56,444 nucleotides of DNA from Spirochaetales bacterium. GTDB lineage: Bacteria > Spirochaetota > Spirochaetia > Treponematales > UBA12059. The translations under genes and the position numbers were made by a program. Shown piece after piece: positions 21,171-28,594 of the stretch; position 1 is the stretch's first letter, and each line of letters opens with the position of its first letter. The notes beneath the pieces are model-generated. The model was not told the DNA's origin. It saw only the letters and a program-made list of their open reading frames with translations, and made no database searches. The DNA lies in assembly GCA_016926955.1 (NCBI GenBank), contig JAFGNN010000017.1:1-56444 (forward strand), written 5' to 3'.

Positions 21171-21231
21171 GCCGCCCCGGCCCTTGCCCGCGCGCCGCAC
21201 GCTCGGGCATTATCGCTTCCGGAGGCTGAAC

Positions 21232-21753
21232 ATGGACATGCCGCTCGTACTGCGCCGCCACGCGTCCGGCGCCCTCGTATACTCGATCTCCCCCTGGTAT
21301 CGCGCCGGCGCCGCGGCGATGCTCTGCCTCATCGTCGCCGCCATCGCGAGCGCGGGCGGAACCGGCGTCTTCGGCTGGATTTTCGTGGTCGGCGCCTTTG
21401 TCGCCGCTTTCTACGAGGAGCGCTGGACCTTCGACCCGGCGCGTGACCTCGTGGCCTGGCGCGTCGGCCTGCTGTTTCTCGCGCGCCGCCGCACCGTCGC
21501 CGTCTCCAAACTGCGCCGTTTCTCGCTCCGCGCCTACCGGCGTGGCGTGGAGGACCGGGCTCGCGGGGCGGAGCTCGCCGACGGGCCAGCGGGCTCGCGC
21601 GGGGGGCGAGGCCTCGAATGGCGCGTAATGGCTGAACTGGCCGACGGAACCGAGCTCGTCATTGACGCATCCCGGTCTCATGGCAAGAACCGGCTGGCCG
21701 CGGTCGCGGTGAAGCTGTCCGAGGCGCTCGGCAAGCCGTTCGGGGAAGATTGA
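21232..21753 (+). CDS. small membrane protein with a PH-like cytoplasmic domain (paralogue 1)
   Basis: A 173-residue protein of no assigned function. Two hydrophobic helices (AAAMLCLIVAAIASAGG and GVFGWIFVVGAFVAAF) are followed by a soluble domain beginning with RWTFDPARDLVAWRVGLLFLARRRTVAVSKLRRFSL. The same layout (two helices, then a block ending in a xLxxIxLS/F strand) occurs at 31876-32370, and it resembles bacterial PH-like (DUF304/bPH) proteins. The ATG at 21232 has GGAGG 6 nt upstream. It follows the phosphatase by 61 nt and may share its transcript. Confidence 0.7.
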   Translation: MDMPLVLRRHASGALVYSISPWYRAGAAAMLCLIVAAIASAGGTGVFGWIFVVGAFVAAFYEERWTFDPARDLVAWRVGLLFLARRRTVAVSKLRRFSLRAYRRGVEDRARGAELADGPAGSRGGRGLEWRVMAELADGTELVIDASRSHGKNRLAAVAVKLSEALGKPFGED

Positions 21754-21846
21754 CGGCGCGGTCGGATCCCGCGAGGACAAGGCAGGACGGACTCGGGCGC
21801 TTCCTGTTTCCCGGGTGCACACACCCATTCACTACAGGGGCGCAAG

Positions 21847-21978
21847 GTGTGTTAAAAGGAAACACGCACGTGTGTTAAAAGGAGCCGCGAGAGCGCCCTC
21901 GGCCTCTCGCCGGCTTCTTCCGCCACATCCGCTTCGCGCCGCATGCTTTTCATGCAAGTGCGACTGCATGTGCAAGTG
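21847..21978. promoter_or_regulatory. direct repeats upstream of the hsp20 promoter, possible activator sites
   Basis: GTGTGTTAAAAGGA occurs twice, at 21847-21860 and 21870-21883, 23 nt apart (about two helical turns). Further on, TGCAAGTG occurs at 21953-21960 and 21971-21978. This is the least GC-rich stretch of the region and lies about 90-225 nt before the sigma54 promoter, the usual place for enhancer-binding activator sites. No activator gene is in the window. The other bases of the 481-nt gap hold a degenerate repeat half-copy (22001-22055), the promoter and a structured leader. Confidence 0.45.
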
Positions 21979-22000
21979 TTGTTGTAACAGTTAATTACGC

Positions 22001-22055
22001 CCTCTCCTTCTCCTTCTTGGCTCTATGTCTCCATGCCTCTGCGGTTTTTTTTCCA
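22001..22055. repeat. degenerate half-copy of the dispersed element (copy B)
   Basis: Pyrimidine-rich CTCCTTCTCCTTCTTGG then TGTCTCCATGCCTCTGCGG resembles the right arms at 4.0, 25.7 and 53.9 kb with several changes. No left arm was seen. Confidence 0.45.
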
Positions 22056-22068
22056 CCACTTGGTGAAG

Positions 22069-22085
22069 TTGGCACGCGGTTTGCA
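22069..22085 (+). promoter_or_regulatory. sigma54 (RpoN) promoter of hsp20
   Basis: TTGGCACGCGGTTTGCA matches the -24/-12 consensus at every invariant base. GG at 22071-22072 and GC at 22083-22084 are separated by the required 10 nt. Transcription is expected near 22096. No competing sigma70 promoter or CIRCE element was seen. Confidence 0.85.
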
Positions 22086-22095
22086 ATATTGGTAG

Positions 22096-22234
22096 TGAGA
22101 GCGATGGAGCCCCCGTTCGGGGACCCGGCCGGTGGCCGGCGACCATCGCCTCCGGTCCGCGGCGCCAAGCCGGGACCGGCGAAATACCGTTCCTGCCATG
22201 GCGCGACGAGAGCGCCATAGAAATGGAGGAGACC
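22096..22234 (+). promoter_or_regulatory. highly structured 5' leader of hsp20
   Basis: Starting 5 nt after the predicted sigma54 start, GCGATGG (22101) pairs with CCATCGC (22143), enclosing two hairpins: CCCC/GGGG with a GTTC loop and CCGGCC/GGCCGG with a GGT loop, i.e. a three-way junction. Next come CCGGTCC/GGACCGG (22152 and 22173) and ATGGCGC/GCGCCAT (22198 and 22212). The ribosome site follows at once. A thermosensor is an attractive but unproven idea; the Shine-Dalgarno is not within the strongest stems. Confidence 0.6.
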
Positions 22235-22678
22235 ATGAACCGCAGCCTGATCGCCTACGAACCCGCCGTCGCCAGCGTTTTCGACGAGATGGAGAACCTG
22301 ATGAACGGCTTCTGGACCGGCGCCCGCGCCGGCCTTGCCCGCGGCGCTTCCCGCGTTCCGGCGGTGGACATCCGCGAGGAGAAGGAGCGCTACGTGCTCG
22401 AAGCCGAGCTTCCCGGCCTGACCGAGAAGGACGTCGAACTCAAGGTGGAGGACGGCATCCTGACCCTGCAGTCGAAGGTCGAGGAGAAGCGCGAGGAGCG
22501 CAAGGAAGGCTGGTTGCTCCGCGAGCGCTCCCGCGCCTCGTTCAGCCGGGCCTTCAGCCTGCCCCGCGATGTCGACGCCGAGAGCATCAAGGCGACGTTC
22601 CGCAACGGCCTGCTCGAGGTCGAGGTGCCAAAGAGCGCCGCGGCCCGCGAGAAGAAGATCGAGATCAAGGTCGCCTGA
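22235..22678 (+). CDS. hsp20: small heat-shock protein, Hsp20/alpha-crystallin family
   Basis: A 147-residue ATP-independent holdase chaperone. After a ~45-residue N-terminal arm comes the alpha-crystallin domain: VPAVDIREEKERYVLEAELP, the ERSRASFSRAFSLPRDVD segment and FRNGLLEVEVPK, where the usual A-x-x-x-N-G-[VL]-L signature is recognisable. It prevents aggregation of unfolding proteins as an oligomer in the cytoplasm. ATG at 22235 is used because GGAGGAG lies 3-4 nt upstream; the earlier in-frame ATG overlaps that site. It is monocistronic, with a sigma54 promoter and an intrinsic terminator. Confidence 0.95.
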   Translation: MNRSLIAYEPAVASVFDEMENLMNGFWTGARAGLARGASRVPAVDIREEKERYVLEAELPGLTEKDVELKVEDGILTLQSKVEEKREERKEGWLLRERSRASFSRAFSLPRDVDAESIKATFRNGLLEVEVPKSAAAREKKIEIKVA

Positions 22679-22689
22679 GTAGAGGGAAA

Positions 22690-22840
22690 TCGACGCCGAG
22701 GCGCCGTTGAGCAGCTAGCCAGGTCTGAAGCCTGAGAGAGTACGACACCGAGGCGCAGAGACGCAGAGGGGAACGGCAAGACCGCTCCCCTCTTTTTTAT
22801 CTTTCCAGTTCCTCGGCGTTCTCGGCGCCTCGGCGTTTTC
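22690..22840. repeat. divergent dispersed inverted-repeat element (copy C)
   Basis: Left arms GACGCCGAGGCGCCG (22692) and CACCGAGGCGCAGAGACGC (22746) face a right arm CTCGGCGTTCTCGGCGCC (22812-22829) plus CTCGGCG. It is a variant of the ACCACGGAG family with CGAGGCG units. A terminator sits at its centre. Confidence 0.5.
22767..22798 (+). terminator. intrinsic terminator after hsp20
   Basis: AGGGG and CGG pair with CCG and CCCCT around a five-base loop, followed by C and six T residues. It lies about 90 nt past the hsp20 stop. Confidence 0.75.
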
Positions 22841-22847
22841 TTCGCAT

Positions 22848-23951
22848 CTAGAGCAGGTCGGTGCGGCCGAGGGCTTTCCAGGCTTCGACGGCGTCCTTTA
22901 CGCGCTGGGTCTCGCCCTTGCGGGCCACCAGCACGGCGCCGTGCTTGACCACCACCACAAGGTCCTCGACGCCGCAGAGCGCCACGGGCAGGTCGGAGTA
23001 GACGAAGCAGCCGGTCGAGCCCGGTTCCACCACCTCGCCCGAGTGGCGTGAGAAGAGCGTGGCGAACTCGTCCCAGCTGCCCACGTCGTCCCAGCCGAAG
23101 GCCGCGGGCACGAGGGCGACGCGCGGGCATTTTTCGCTGACCGCGTAGTCGAGGCTGATGGCGGGCGTCGCGTCGTAGGCGGCCGCGAAGCCTTCCCAGG
23201 CTTCGAGCACGAAGGCGCCCGAACGCTCCGCGAAGCGCGGCTCCGCGGCGGCGAGCGGCGCGAAGGCCGCCGCCACCTCGGGGGCGCGGGTTTCGAGCTC
23301 CTCGCGCATGAGGTCGAAGCGCCAGCCGTACATGCCCGAATTCCAGTAGAAGTTGCCGGCCGCGAGGAAGGACTCGGCCGTGGCCCGGTCGGGCTTTTCG
23401 CGGAAACGCGCCACCCTGAAGCCGGACCCGAGCTGCTCCGAGGTCTCGAGGTAGCCGTAGCCCGTGGCCGGGCCGCGGGGCTTGATGCCGAAGCACACCA
23501 GGTTGCCGGCCTCCGCGAGGGCGGACGCGCGCGCGGCGTCCGCGACGAAGGTCTCCGCCGGCTCGATCAGGTGGTCGCTGGTGAGGAGCAGGGCCGAGCC
23601 GCCCGCTTCCGGGGTCGGCGCGCGCCCGGGCAGGCCGGGCTTTTCGAGCAGGGCCAGGGCCGCCGCGACCGCGGGCGCAGTGTTGCGCGCTCGCGGCTCC
23701 GGCAGCACGAGCACGCGCCCGCGGGCCTCCGGGCAGGCTTCCACCTCGGAGAGCAGGGCGTCGAGCTGGACGGCGCCGCACACCACGAGCACCGAGCCCG
23801 AGGGCCCGAGCGCGAGGGCGCGTTCGAGGGCCATGCGGAAGAAGGAGCGGCCGCCCTCGAGCGACATGAACTGCTTGGGACTCTTCGCCACGGAGGCGGG
23901 CCAGAGCCGGGTGCCGGCTCCGCCGGCCAGGATTACGATGTCGGTGAACAT
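22848..23951 (-). CDS. manC: mannose-1-phosphate guanylyltransferase
   Basis: A 367-residue cytoplasmic nucleotidyltransferase making GDP-mannose from GTP and mannose-1-phosphate for envelope glycans or exopolysaccharide. Motifs are VILAGGAGTRLWP (GTP binding), KSPKQF (lysine loop), GYGYLE, FREKPD (catalytic lysine) and WDDVGSW. It has only the transferase domain, without the C-terminal isomerase cupin of bifunctional forms. ATG at 23951 is the family start; a TAAAGT box lies 7 nt upstream and no ribosome site intervenes. It is divergent from ackA and monocistronic. Confidence 0.93.
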   Translation of the reverse strand: MFTDIVILAGGAGTRLWPASVAKSPKQFMSLEGGRSFFRMALERALALGPSGSVLVVCGAVQLDALLSEVEACPEARGRVLVLPEPRARNTAPAVAAALALLEKPGLPGRAPTPEAGGSALLLTSDHLIEPAETFVADAARASALAEAGNLVCFGIKPRGPATGYGYLETSEQLGSGFRVARFREKPDRATAESFLAAGNFYWNSGMYGWRFDLMREELETRAPEVAAAFAPLAAAEPRFAERSGAFVLEAWEGFAAAYDATPAISLDYAVSEKCPRVALVPAAFGWDDVGSWDEFATLFSRHSGEVVEPGSTGCFVYSDLPVALCGVEDLVVVVKHGAVLVARKGETQRVKDAVEAWKALGRTDLL

Positions 23952-23958
23952 GCCAACA

Positions 23959-23987
23959 ACTTTACGCGGACGGCGCGCGGGGGGCAA
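23959..23987 (-). promoter_or_regulatory. sigma70-type promoter for manC
   Basis: Minus-strand TTGCCC, exactly 17 nt, TAAAGT, and then 7 nt to the ATG. A probable leaderless transcript. Confidence 0.6.
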
Positions 23988-24113
23988 GCGCGAAAAGGGC
24001 GCCGCCTTCGATGAAGCCCCCGGGCGACCGCCGGAAGGACGCCGCCCCCAACCGTTGCGGCGGGCGGGTAGGGCGAGCCTGGAGGTGCCGACGCACGCGG
24101 CGCCCGAATTGGT

Positions 24114-24147
24114 TGACCGCGGTCACCGAACTCGGCGAAGGCGCCCG
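24114..24147. promoter_or_regulatory. palindromes upstream of the ackA promoter
   Basis: A perfect 12-nt palindrome TGACCGCGGTCA (24114-24125) is followed by AACTCGG...CCGAGTT arms. They lie just before the ackA -35 and could be operators; no regulator can be named. The rest of the 270-nt manC-ackA gap shows no gene. Confidence 0.4.
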
Positions 24148-24155
24148 AGTTGCCC

Positions 24156-24184
24156 TTTACCCTCGCGCGATACCCGGCTATAAA
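24156..24184 (+). promoter_or_regulatory. sigma70-type promoter for ackA
   Basis: TTTACC, 17 nt, TATAAA. A normal leader of about 30 nt with AAGGAGCG before the ATG follows, unlike the leaderless genes. Confidence 0.55.
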
Positions 24185-24221
24185 TGACGGTGACCCGCAT
24201 TATGGACGCAAGGAGCGGAAT

Positions 24222-25562
24222 ATGGACATATTGACCCTGAATTGCGGCAGCTCGTCGGTGAAGTACCAGGTGTACGACTGGGACGCGAAGGAAGTGCTGG
24301 CGAGCGGCATCGTCGAGCGCGTGACCCTCGGCGGTTCGGTGATAAGCCACAAGGCGAGGGGCAAGGCCGAGTACGTCAACGAGCACGAGTGCCCGACGCA
24401 CACCGTGGCCATCGAGCTGATCCTCGAGACCCTGCAGCACCCCGAGTACGGCGTCATCAAGAGCATGTCCGACATCAAGGCCGTCGGCCACCGCATGGTC
24501 CACGGCGGCTCGAAGTTCGCCCGCAGCGCGATCATCACGGACGAGTTCCTCGAGACCTTCAAGAGCCTGACCGACCTGGCGCCGCTCCACAACCCCGCCA
24601 ACCTGATGGGCGTCGAGGCCGCGCGCGCCGTGATGCCGGACGTGCCGCACTGCGCCGTCATGGACACGGCCTGGCACCAGACCATGCCCGAGACGAGCTA
24701 CACCTACGCGGTGCCGCACGAATGGCAGGACAGGCACATGGTGCGGCGCTACGGCTTCCACGGCACCAGCTTCCTGTACACCGCGAAGCGCGCCGCGGTG
24801 CTGCTCGGCCAGGACCCCTTCAAGACCAACCTGGTCATCGCGCACATCGGCAACGGCGCCTCGATCAACGCGGTCAAGGACGGCGTCAGCTTCGACACCT
24901 CGATGGGACTGACCCCCCTCGAGGGCCTCGTAATGGGCACGCGCTCCGGCGACATCGACGCGGGCATCGTGTTCCACATCATGCGCCAGACCGGCATGAG
25001 CGCGTCGGACGTCGAGAAGAAGCTCAACAAGGAGTCCGGCGTGCTCGGCGTGAGCGGCAAATGGGCGGACCGCCGCGACATCGAGGTGAACGCCGAGAAG
25101 GGCGACCACCGCGCGCAGGTGGCCATGGAGCTGGAAGGCTACCGCATCAAGAAGTACATCGGCGCCTACATGGCCGCGCTCGGCCGCGTCGACGCGCTCG
25201 TGTTCACCGCCGGCGTCGGCGAGATGGGACCGATGATCCGCGCGCTCGCCACCGCGGGGCTCGAGAACCTGGGCATCAAGGTGGACGCCGAGCGCAACGC
25301 CAAGGCCAAGTGCCGCAACGCGGAGCTCGAGATCTCGGCGCCGGACTCGAAGGTGAAGGTCTTCGTGATCCCCACCGACGAGGAGCTCGTGATGACCGAG
25401 GACGCCTGGGCCCTGGTGAACGGCAAGTACGACGTGCACACGAAGTACCGTTACAGCTTCCAGGAAGCGGGCTACGTCAACAAGCAGCGCGCCGAGGGCC
25501 TCAAAGCCGACCTGGCCAAGAAGCCCTACCTCGCCGACCTGGTGGCCTCCCCCGGAAAATAG
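24222..25562 (+). CDS. ackA: acetate kinase
   Basis: A 446-residue cytoplasmic enzyme that makes ATP from acetyl phosphate and ADP, forming acetate. Signatures are [14 protein letters not shown] at the N-terminus, [31 protein letters not shown] (phosphate loop) and [10 protein letters not shown]. It is a little longer than the usual ~400 residues owing to a C-terminal extension ([18 protein letters not shown]). Start ATG at 24222 has AAGGAGCG 6 nt upstream. Phosphotransacetylase is not adjacent. With NifJ it gives substrate-level ATP from pyruvate. Confidence 0.97.
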   Translation: MDILTLNCGSSSVKYQVYDWDAKEVLASGIVERVTLGGSVISHKARGKAEYVNEHECPTHTVAIELILETLQHPEYGVIKSMSDIKAVGHRMVHGGSKFARSAIITDEFLETFKSLTDLAPLHNPANLMGVEAARAVMPDVPHCAVMDTAWHQTMPETSYTYAVPHEWQDRHMVRRYGFHGTSFLYTAKRAAVLLGQDPFKTNLVIAHIGNGASINAVKDGVSFDTSMGLTPLEGLVMGTRSGDIDAGIVFHIMRQTGMSASDVEKKLNKESGVLGVSGKWADRRDIEVNAEKGDHRAQVAMELEGYRIKKYIGAYMAALGRVDALVFTAGVGEMGPMIRALATAGLENLGIKVDAERNAKAKCRNAELEISAPDSKVKVFVIPTDEELVMTEDAWALVNGKYDVHTKYRYSFQEAGYVNKQRAEGLKADLAKKPYLADLVASPGK

Positions 25563-25575
25563 CTCCGACGTCGAA

Positions 25576-25700
25576 GAAAACCACGGAGACACGGAGTCGG
25601 GGAGACAAGAGGGAGGAAGATCAGGTAGTAGGGACAAGAATGCTCTTGATCCCTCATGAGTTCTCCCTCTTCCCTCCGTGCCTCCGTGCCTCCGTGGTTC
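25576..25700. repeat. complete dispersed inverted-repeat element (copy D)
   Basis: Left arm AACCACGGAGACACGGAG (25579-25596) and a purine-rich tract face right arm CTCCGTGCCTCCGTGCC TCCGTGGTT ending near 25699. The core has its own hairpin, AGGGA-CAAGA (25630) with TCTTG-TCCCT (25644). It starts 13 nt after the ackA stop and ends about 25 nt before the next promoter. Confidence 0.75.
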
Positions 25701-25726
25701 GATTCCTGGTCGGGTGGATTCGGGCC

Positions 25727-25732
25727 GATAAT
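25727..25732 (+). promoter_or_regulatory. -10 box of the exported protein gene
   Basis: GATAAT ends 5 nt before the ATG at 25738. A weak TTCCTG lies 18 nt upstream. A probable leaderless transcript. Confidence 0.4.
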
Positions 25733-25737
25733 GGGCT

Positions 25738-26406
25738 ATGCGGAAGTTCCACGCCTTAGTCTGCCTCCTGCTCGCGGCCTGCCTGGCGGCGGGTCTCGCG
25801 GCCCAGGGAGCGGTCACGCTGGCCGCGGAATTCAGGGCCGAGCTGGCGCCGGACCCGGCGGGCGGCGCCTCGCCGATAGGGCCGGAGGAAGCCGCGCGGC
25901 GTCTGCTCGAGGAAGCGCGCTGGAGCTTCGCCGGCATGATCCGCGGCTTCCGCTTCCGTTATGTGCCCGCTGACCTCACGCGCGGCGTCGCCGAGCTGAT
26001 CGAGCTCGAGAGCCTCGGGGGCATACCCTGGGGCGACCCGGCCCTGCGCGTGGTCGGAATGGTTTTCAATGAAGGCACCCTTCGCGCGCGCATCGAATTC
26101 GACTGCGAGGGATCGCGCGCGGCCGAGCTGGCGGCGTGGCGATCTGCTGACTTACTTGCGGCTGCGGGCATCGGGCGCGCGCGCGTGGCGGGCGGCGTGG
26201 AGCGGAGGCGCACCGCCGTCGAAGACGCCGTGGCGGAAGCCCTGCGCGCGCTGTTCCGTACCGTGGTACTCGAGAAGCCGCGCGAGATCTCCGGCGTGCT
26301 GGCCTTCGCCGAAGCGCCGCGCGTGGTGATAAGCTCGGGCGACTACGTGGCGACCGTCCGCCTCCGAGTCAAGGCGACTGAAATCCGCCCCTATCCCGCC
26401 TATTGA
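25738..26406 (+). CDS. exported protein of unknown function
   Basis: A 222-residue protein with a signal peptide (FHALVCLLLAACLAAGLAAQG). LAAC at residues 12-15 could be a lipobox, but the hydrophobic run continues after it, so cleavage at AAQ-G is equally possible. The mature part is mixed alpha/beta without a motif I recognise: residues RRLLEEARWSFAGMIRGF and a C-terminal beta-rich SGDYVATVRLRVKATEI. It lies alone between two dispersed repeats. No function is proposed. Confidence 0.7.
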   Translation: MRKFHALVCLLLAACLAAGLAAQGAVTLAAEFRAELAPDPAGGASPIGPEEAARRLLEEARWSFAGMIRGFRFRYVPADLTRGVAELIELESLGGIPWGDPALRVVGMVFNEGTLRARIEFDCEGSRAAELAAWRSADLLAAAGIGRARVAGGVERRRTAVEDAVAEALRALFRTVVLEKPREISGVLAFAEAPRVVISSGDYVATVRLRVKATEIRPYPAY

Positions 26407-26420
26407 GCTGAAACACGTAT

Positions 26421-26620
26421 GTAACCACGGATGAGGTCGCGCGCGATGAGCGCGCGCTGCAATCCTTTCCGCTCCGAAAGCGACGCGAAGCGGCGCAGTC
26501 GCGGAGGATTGGAGGGAGGAATAGGGAAGGGGAAACGAACGGGAAGAAGAATTCCGGTTATCCCGAACCCGTTCTCTTCTTCTCCCTCTTCTCTCCGTGC
26601 CTCAGTGCCTCCGTGGTATT
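26421..26620. repeat. dispersed inverted-repeat element with structured core (copy E)
   Basis: A shortened left arm GTAACCACGGATGAG and a full right arm CTCCGTGCCTCAGTGCC TCCGTGGT enclose two further hairpins: GCGCGCG/CGCGCGC near 26440, and AATCCT...CCGC pairing with GCGG...AGGATT over 26461-26513. It fills the 219-nt convergent gap and ends 6 nt from the acyltransferase stop. Confidence 0.65.
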
Positions 26621-26625
26621 CCCTG

Positions 26626-27510
26626 TTATGACAGAGTCTTCTCGACCTCGGTGTGGAGCTCGTCCAATCCCTTCATGATCTCGTCGACGATGGCCTGCTT
26701 GCGGTCGTGCCCGAAATGGACGACCTCCTTGACCTTTCCGCGGAATTCCGCCGGATCGATCATCGGACTGGCCTTGTAGACCACGCGGTCCTTGACGAGC
26801 AGGTCTTCCTCCATGGCTCCCTTTTCCGACAGGCGGAAAATGTTGCCGTTGATGGAGACGAGCATCATGTGGTCGAAGCTCTTGACGTAGCTGTCGATCT
26901 CGCGGACGCCCTTCTTGCTCGAGGGATCCCAGGGGCGGAAGCGCGTCCCCGAGGGGAAGACGAGCACGATGCGGCCGGCCTTCTTCTCCTCCGCGAGCAC
27001 CTTCATGGCGGCGCGGTTGATGCTCATGCCCTTCATCATCTCCGCCACCGCCTCGGCCGCCTGGCTCGGATGCTCCTTGATGGACTGGAGCGCCCGGCTC
27101 GGCACGATGACGATGCGGGTGTAGGCTTCCGCGAAGGCGAGGACTATGGGATGGGACTCGTTGAGCTTCACGCCCGCGATCGCCACCAGGCGCTCGGCGA
27201 CGCGCGCGCCCTCCGGCCCCCGCTTGCGGAGCAGGTAATGGAAGATTGGCAGGTCGAAATTCGAGTAGTGCTCCATGAGCAGCAGGCAGGACTCGCCGCG
27301 TTCGGCGGCTTCGGCCAGCTCGGCCAGGCGCTCGAAACCCCGGATTTCGGAGCCGGGCAACAGGTTTTCCTCGAGGATGCGGTCGATGAACGGCAGGATG
27401 TCGGCGTTGCCGTACTGCAGCACGTTCTCGTCCGTCACCTGAGTCTGCCCGCGCGATTTCTTGAGCATTTCCATGATCACGTCGCGGTATCGTACGCTCA
27501 ACGGCTCCAT
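26626..27510 (-). CDS. glycerolipid acyltransferase (LPLAT/GPAT-like)
   Basis: A 294-residue membrane-associated acyltransferase of phospholipid synthesis. The H-x4-D catalytic motif is MEHYSNFDLPIF, and the substrate-binding FPSGTR motif follows at the expected distance. The long helical N-terminus (YGNADILPFIDRILEENLLPG) and overall form recall the Chlamydia/plant-plastid type glycerol-3-phosphate acyltransferases more than PlsC, so glycerol-3-phosphate is the more likely acceptor; this is inference. Start ATG at 27510 has a perfect GGAGGT 5 nt upstream. It is monocistronic. Confidence 0.82.
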   Translation of the reverse strand: MEPLSVRYRDVIMEMLKKSRGQTQVTDENVLQYGNADILPFIDRILEENLLPGSEIRGFERLAELAEAAERGESCLLLMEHYSNFDLPIFHYLLRKRGPEGARVAERLVAIAGVKLNESHPIVLAFAEAYTRIVIVPSRALQSIKEHPSQAAEAVAEMMKGMSINRAAMKVLAEEKKAGRIVLVFPSGTRFRPWDPSSKKGVREIDSYVKSFDHMMLVSINGNIFRLSEKGAMEEDLLVKDRVVYKASPMIDPAEFRGKVKEVVHFGHDRKQAIVDEIMKGLDELHTEVEKTLS

Positions 27511-27534
27511 CGGCGACCTCCTGGACCGTGGGCG

Positions 27535-27564
27535 AGTATAGGCGCGCATCCTCCGGCGCGTCAA
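27535..27564 (-). promoter_or_regulatory. sigma70-type promoter for the acyltransferase gene
   Basis: Minus-strand TTGACG, 18 nt, TATACT; leader of about 18 nt carrying the GGAGGT site. Divergent from the ABC transporter promoter. Confidence 0.65.
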
Positions 27565-27609
27565 TCGAAGCGACCCGCCGTCGATTCGCCCCGCCCGTTC
27601 CGTGACACG

Positions 27610-27618
27610 TGCTATAAT
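27610..27618 (+). promoter_or_regulatory. extended -10 promoter of the peptide-transporter operon
   Basis: TGCTATAAT is a consensus extended -10. Transcription should start near 27625, about 28 nt before the GTG start of the first permease gene. Confidence 0.65.
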
Positions 27619-27652
27619 CCCGCGCGAAGTCAGCGGCCACCCGGGGGTTATC

Positions 27653-28594
27653 GTGCTGCATTACCTGGCCAGGCGGATCGTCTCCACGCTGCCGATCCTG
27701 CTGGGCGTCGCGCTCGTCTTTTTCCTGGTGTTCAACCTGGTGGGCGGCAGCGAGCGCTTCCTCTACAACATCCTGCCGCCGAAGGGCCGAACGCCGGAAA
27801 CGATCAACCAGTATCGCGAGGCCTACGGACTCGACCGCCCCGTCATCGTGCAGTTCCTGGACACGGTCGGCGACATGGTCACCTTCGATTTCGGGCGCTC
27901 CGAGAGCACGCGGCAGAAGGTGAGCTACCTGATCGCCCGCTACGTGCCGGCGAGCGCGGCGCTGGCGGTTCCCGCCTTCGCGGTCGAGATAGCGCTCGCC
28001 CTCGCCCTGGCCATGCTCTGCGCGCGGACCCGCGGCCGCTGGCCGGACCGTCTGGTGGGCGTGCTCTCGGTGGCGGGCATGAGCCTGCCCATGTTGGCCC
28101 TCGTGATCATCGGCCAGCGCTTCCTCGCCTTCGAGGCCGGGCTTTTTCCCATCTCGGGCTGGACGCGGGGCCTGGGTGCCGTGCGCTACCTGGCACTGCC
28201 CTGGCTGCTCTGGGTGACGGTCACGGTCGGCTACGACGTTCGCTTCTTCCGCACGGCCCTGGTCGAGGAACAGGGAAAGGAATATGTCAGGGCGGCCCTC
28301 GCAAAGGGGATGCCTCGGCGACTCGTGATGCGGCGCCACGTGCTCCGCAACGCCTTGGTGCCGATCCTGACCTACGTGGTCATCCAGGTGCCCTTCCTGC
28401 TCACGGGTTCCATGCTTCTGGAGCGCTTCTTCTCGATACCGGGCATCGGCGAGCTGCTGGTGCAGGCGATACTCTCCTACGACCTGCCGGTGATGAAGGC
28501 GACCGTGACCTTCTACACGCTCTTCTTCATCGGCTTTTCCGTGGTGACCGACCTCCTCTACGCGGCGGTGGACCCGCGGGTGAGGCTCGGATGA
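27653..28594 (+). CDS. peptide ABC transporter permease, DppB/OppB type
   Basis: A 313-residue inner-membrane permease, first gene of the operon. The N-terminus YLARRIVSTLPILLGVALVFFLV and PLAIARYVPASAALAVPAFAVEI-like region are typical, and the EAA-type loop that contacts the ATPase is YVRAALAKGMPRRLVMRRHVLRN. About six membrane helices. GTG at 27653 is chosen because GGGGG lies 6 nt upstream and the family N-terminus begins there. The stop overlaps the next start as ATGA. No substrate-binding protein is encoded nearby, so the substrate (peptide, nickel or other) is open. Confidence 0.92.
   Translation: MLHYLARRIVSTLPILLGVALVFFLVFNLVGGSERFLYNILPPKGRTPETINQYREAYGLDRPVIVQFLDTVGDMVTFDFGRSESTRQKVSYLIARYVPASAALAVPAFAVEIALALALAMLCARTRGRWPDRLVGVLSVAGMSLPMLALVIIGQRFLAFEAGLFPISGWTRGLGAVRYLALPWLLWVTVTVGYDVRFFRTALVEEQGKEYVRAALAKGMPRRLVMRRHVLRNALVPILTYVVIQVPFLLTGSMLLERFFSIPGIGELLVQAILSYDLPVMKATVTFYTLFFIGFSVVTDLLYAAVDPRVRLG

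Noticed and set aside
19983-21200. Longer upstream frame joined to the M23 peptidase
   Set aside because: It is the antisense of the SpoIIE phosphatase gene; the signal peptide starts at 19982.
22000-22235. CIRCE (HrcA operator) or sigma32 promoter for hsp20
   Set aside because: No TTAGCACTC-type inverted repeat or CTTGAAA/CCCCAT pair is present; the sigma54 site explains the region.
25690-25720. tRNA T-arm-like GGTTCGATTCC
   Set aside because: No acceptor, D or anticodon arms fit around it; it lies at the end of repeat copy D and the start of the next promoter.
26653-28590. Very long frame fused before the DppC permease
   Set aside because: It runs antisense through the acyltransferase gene and out of frame through DppB; the ATGA overlap at 28591 is the real start.
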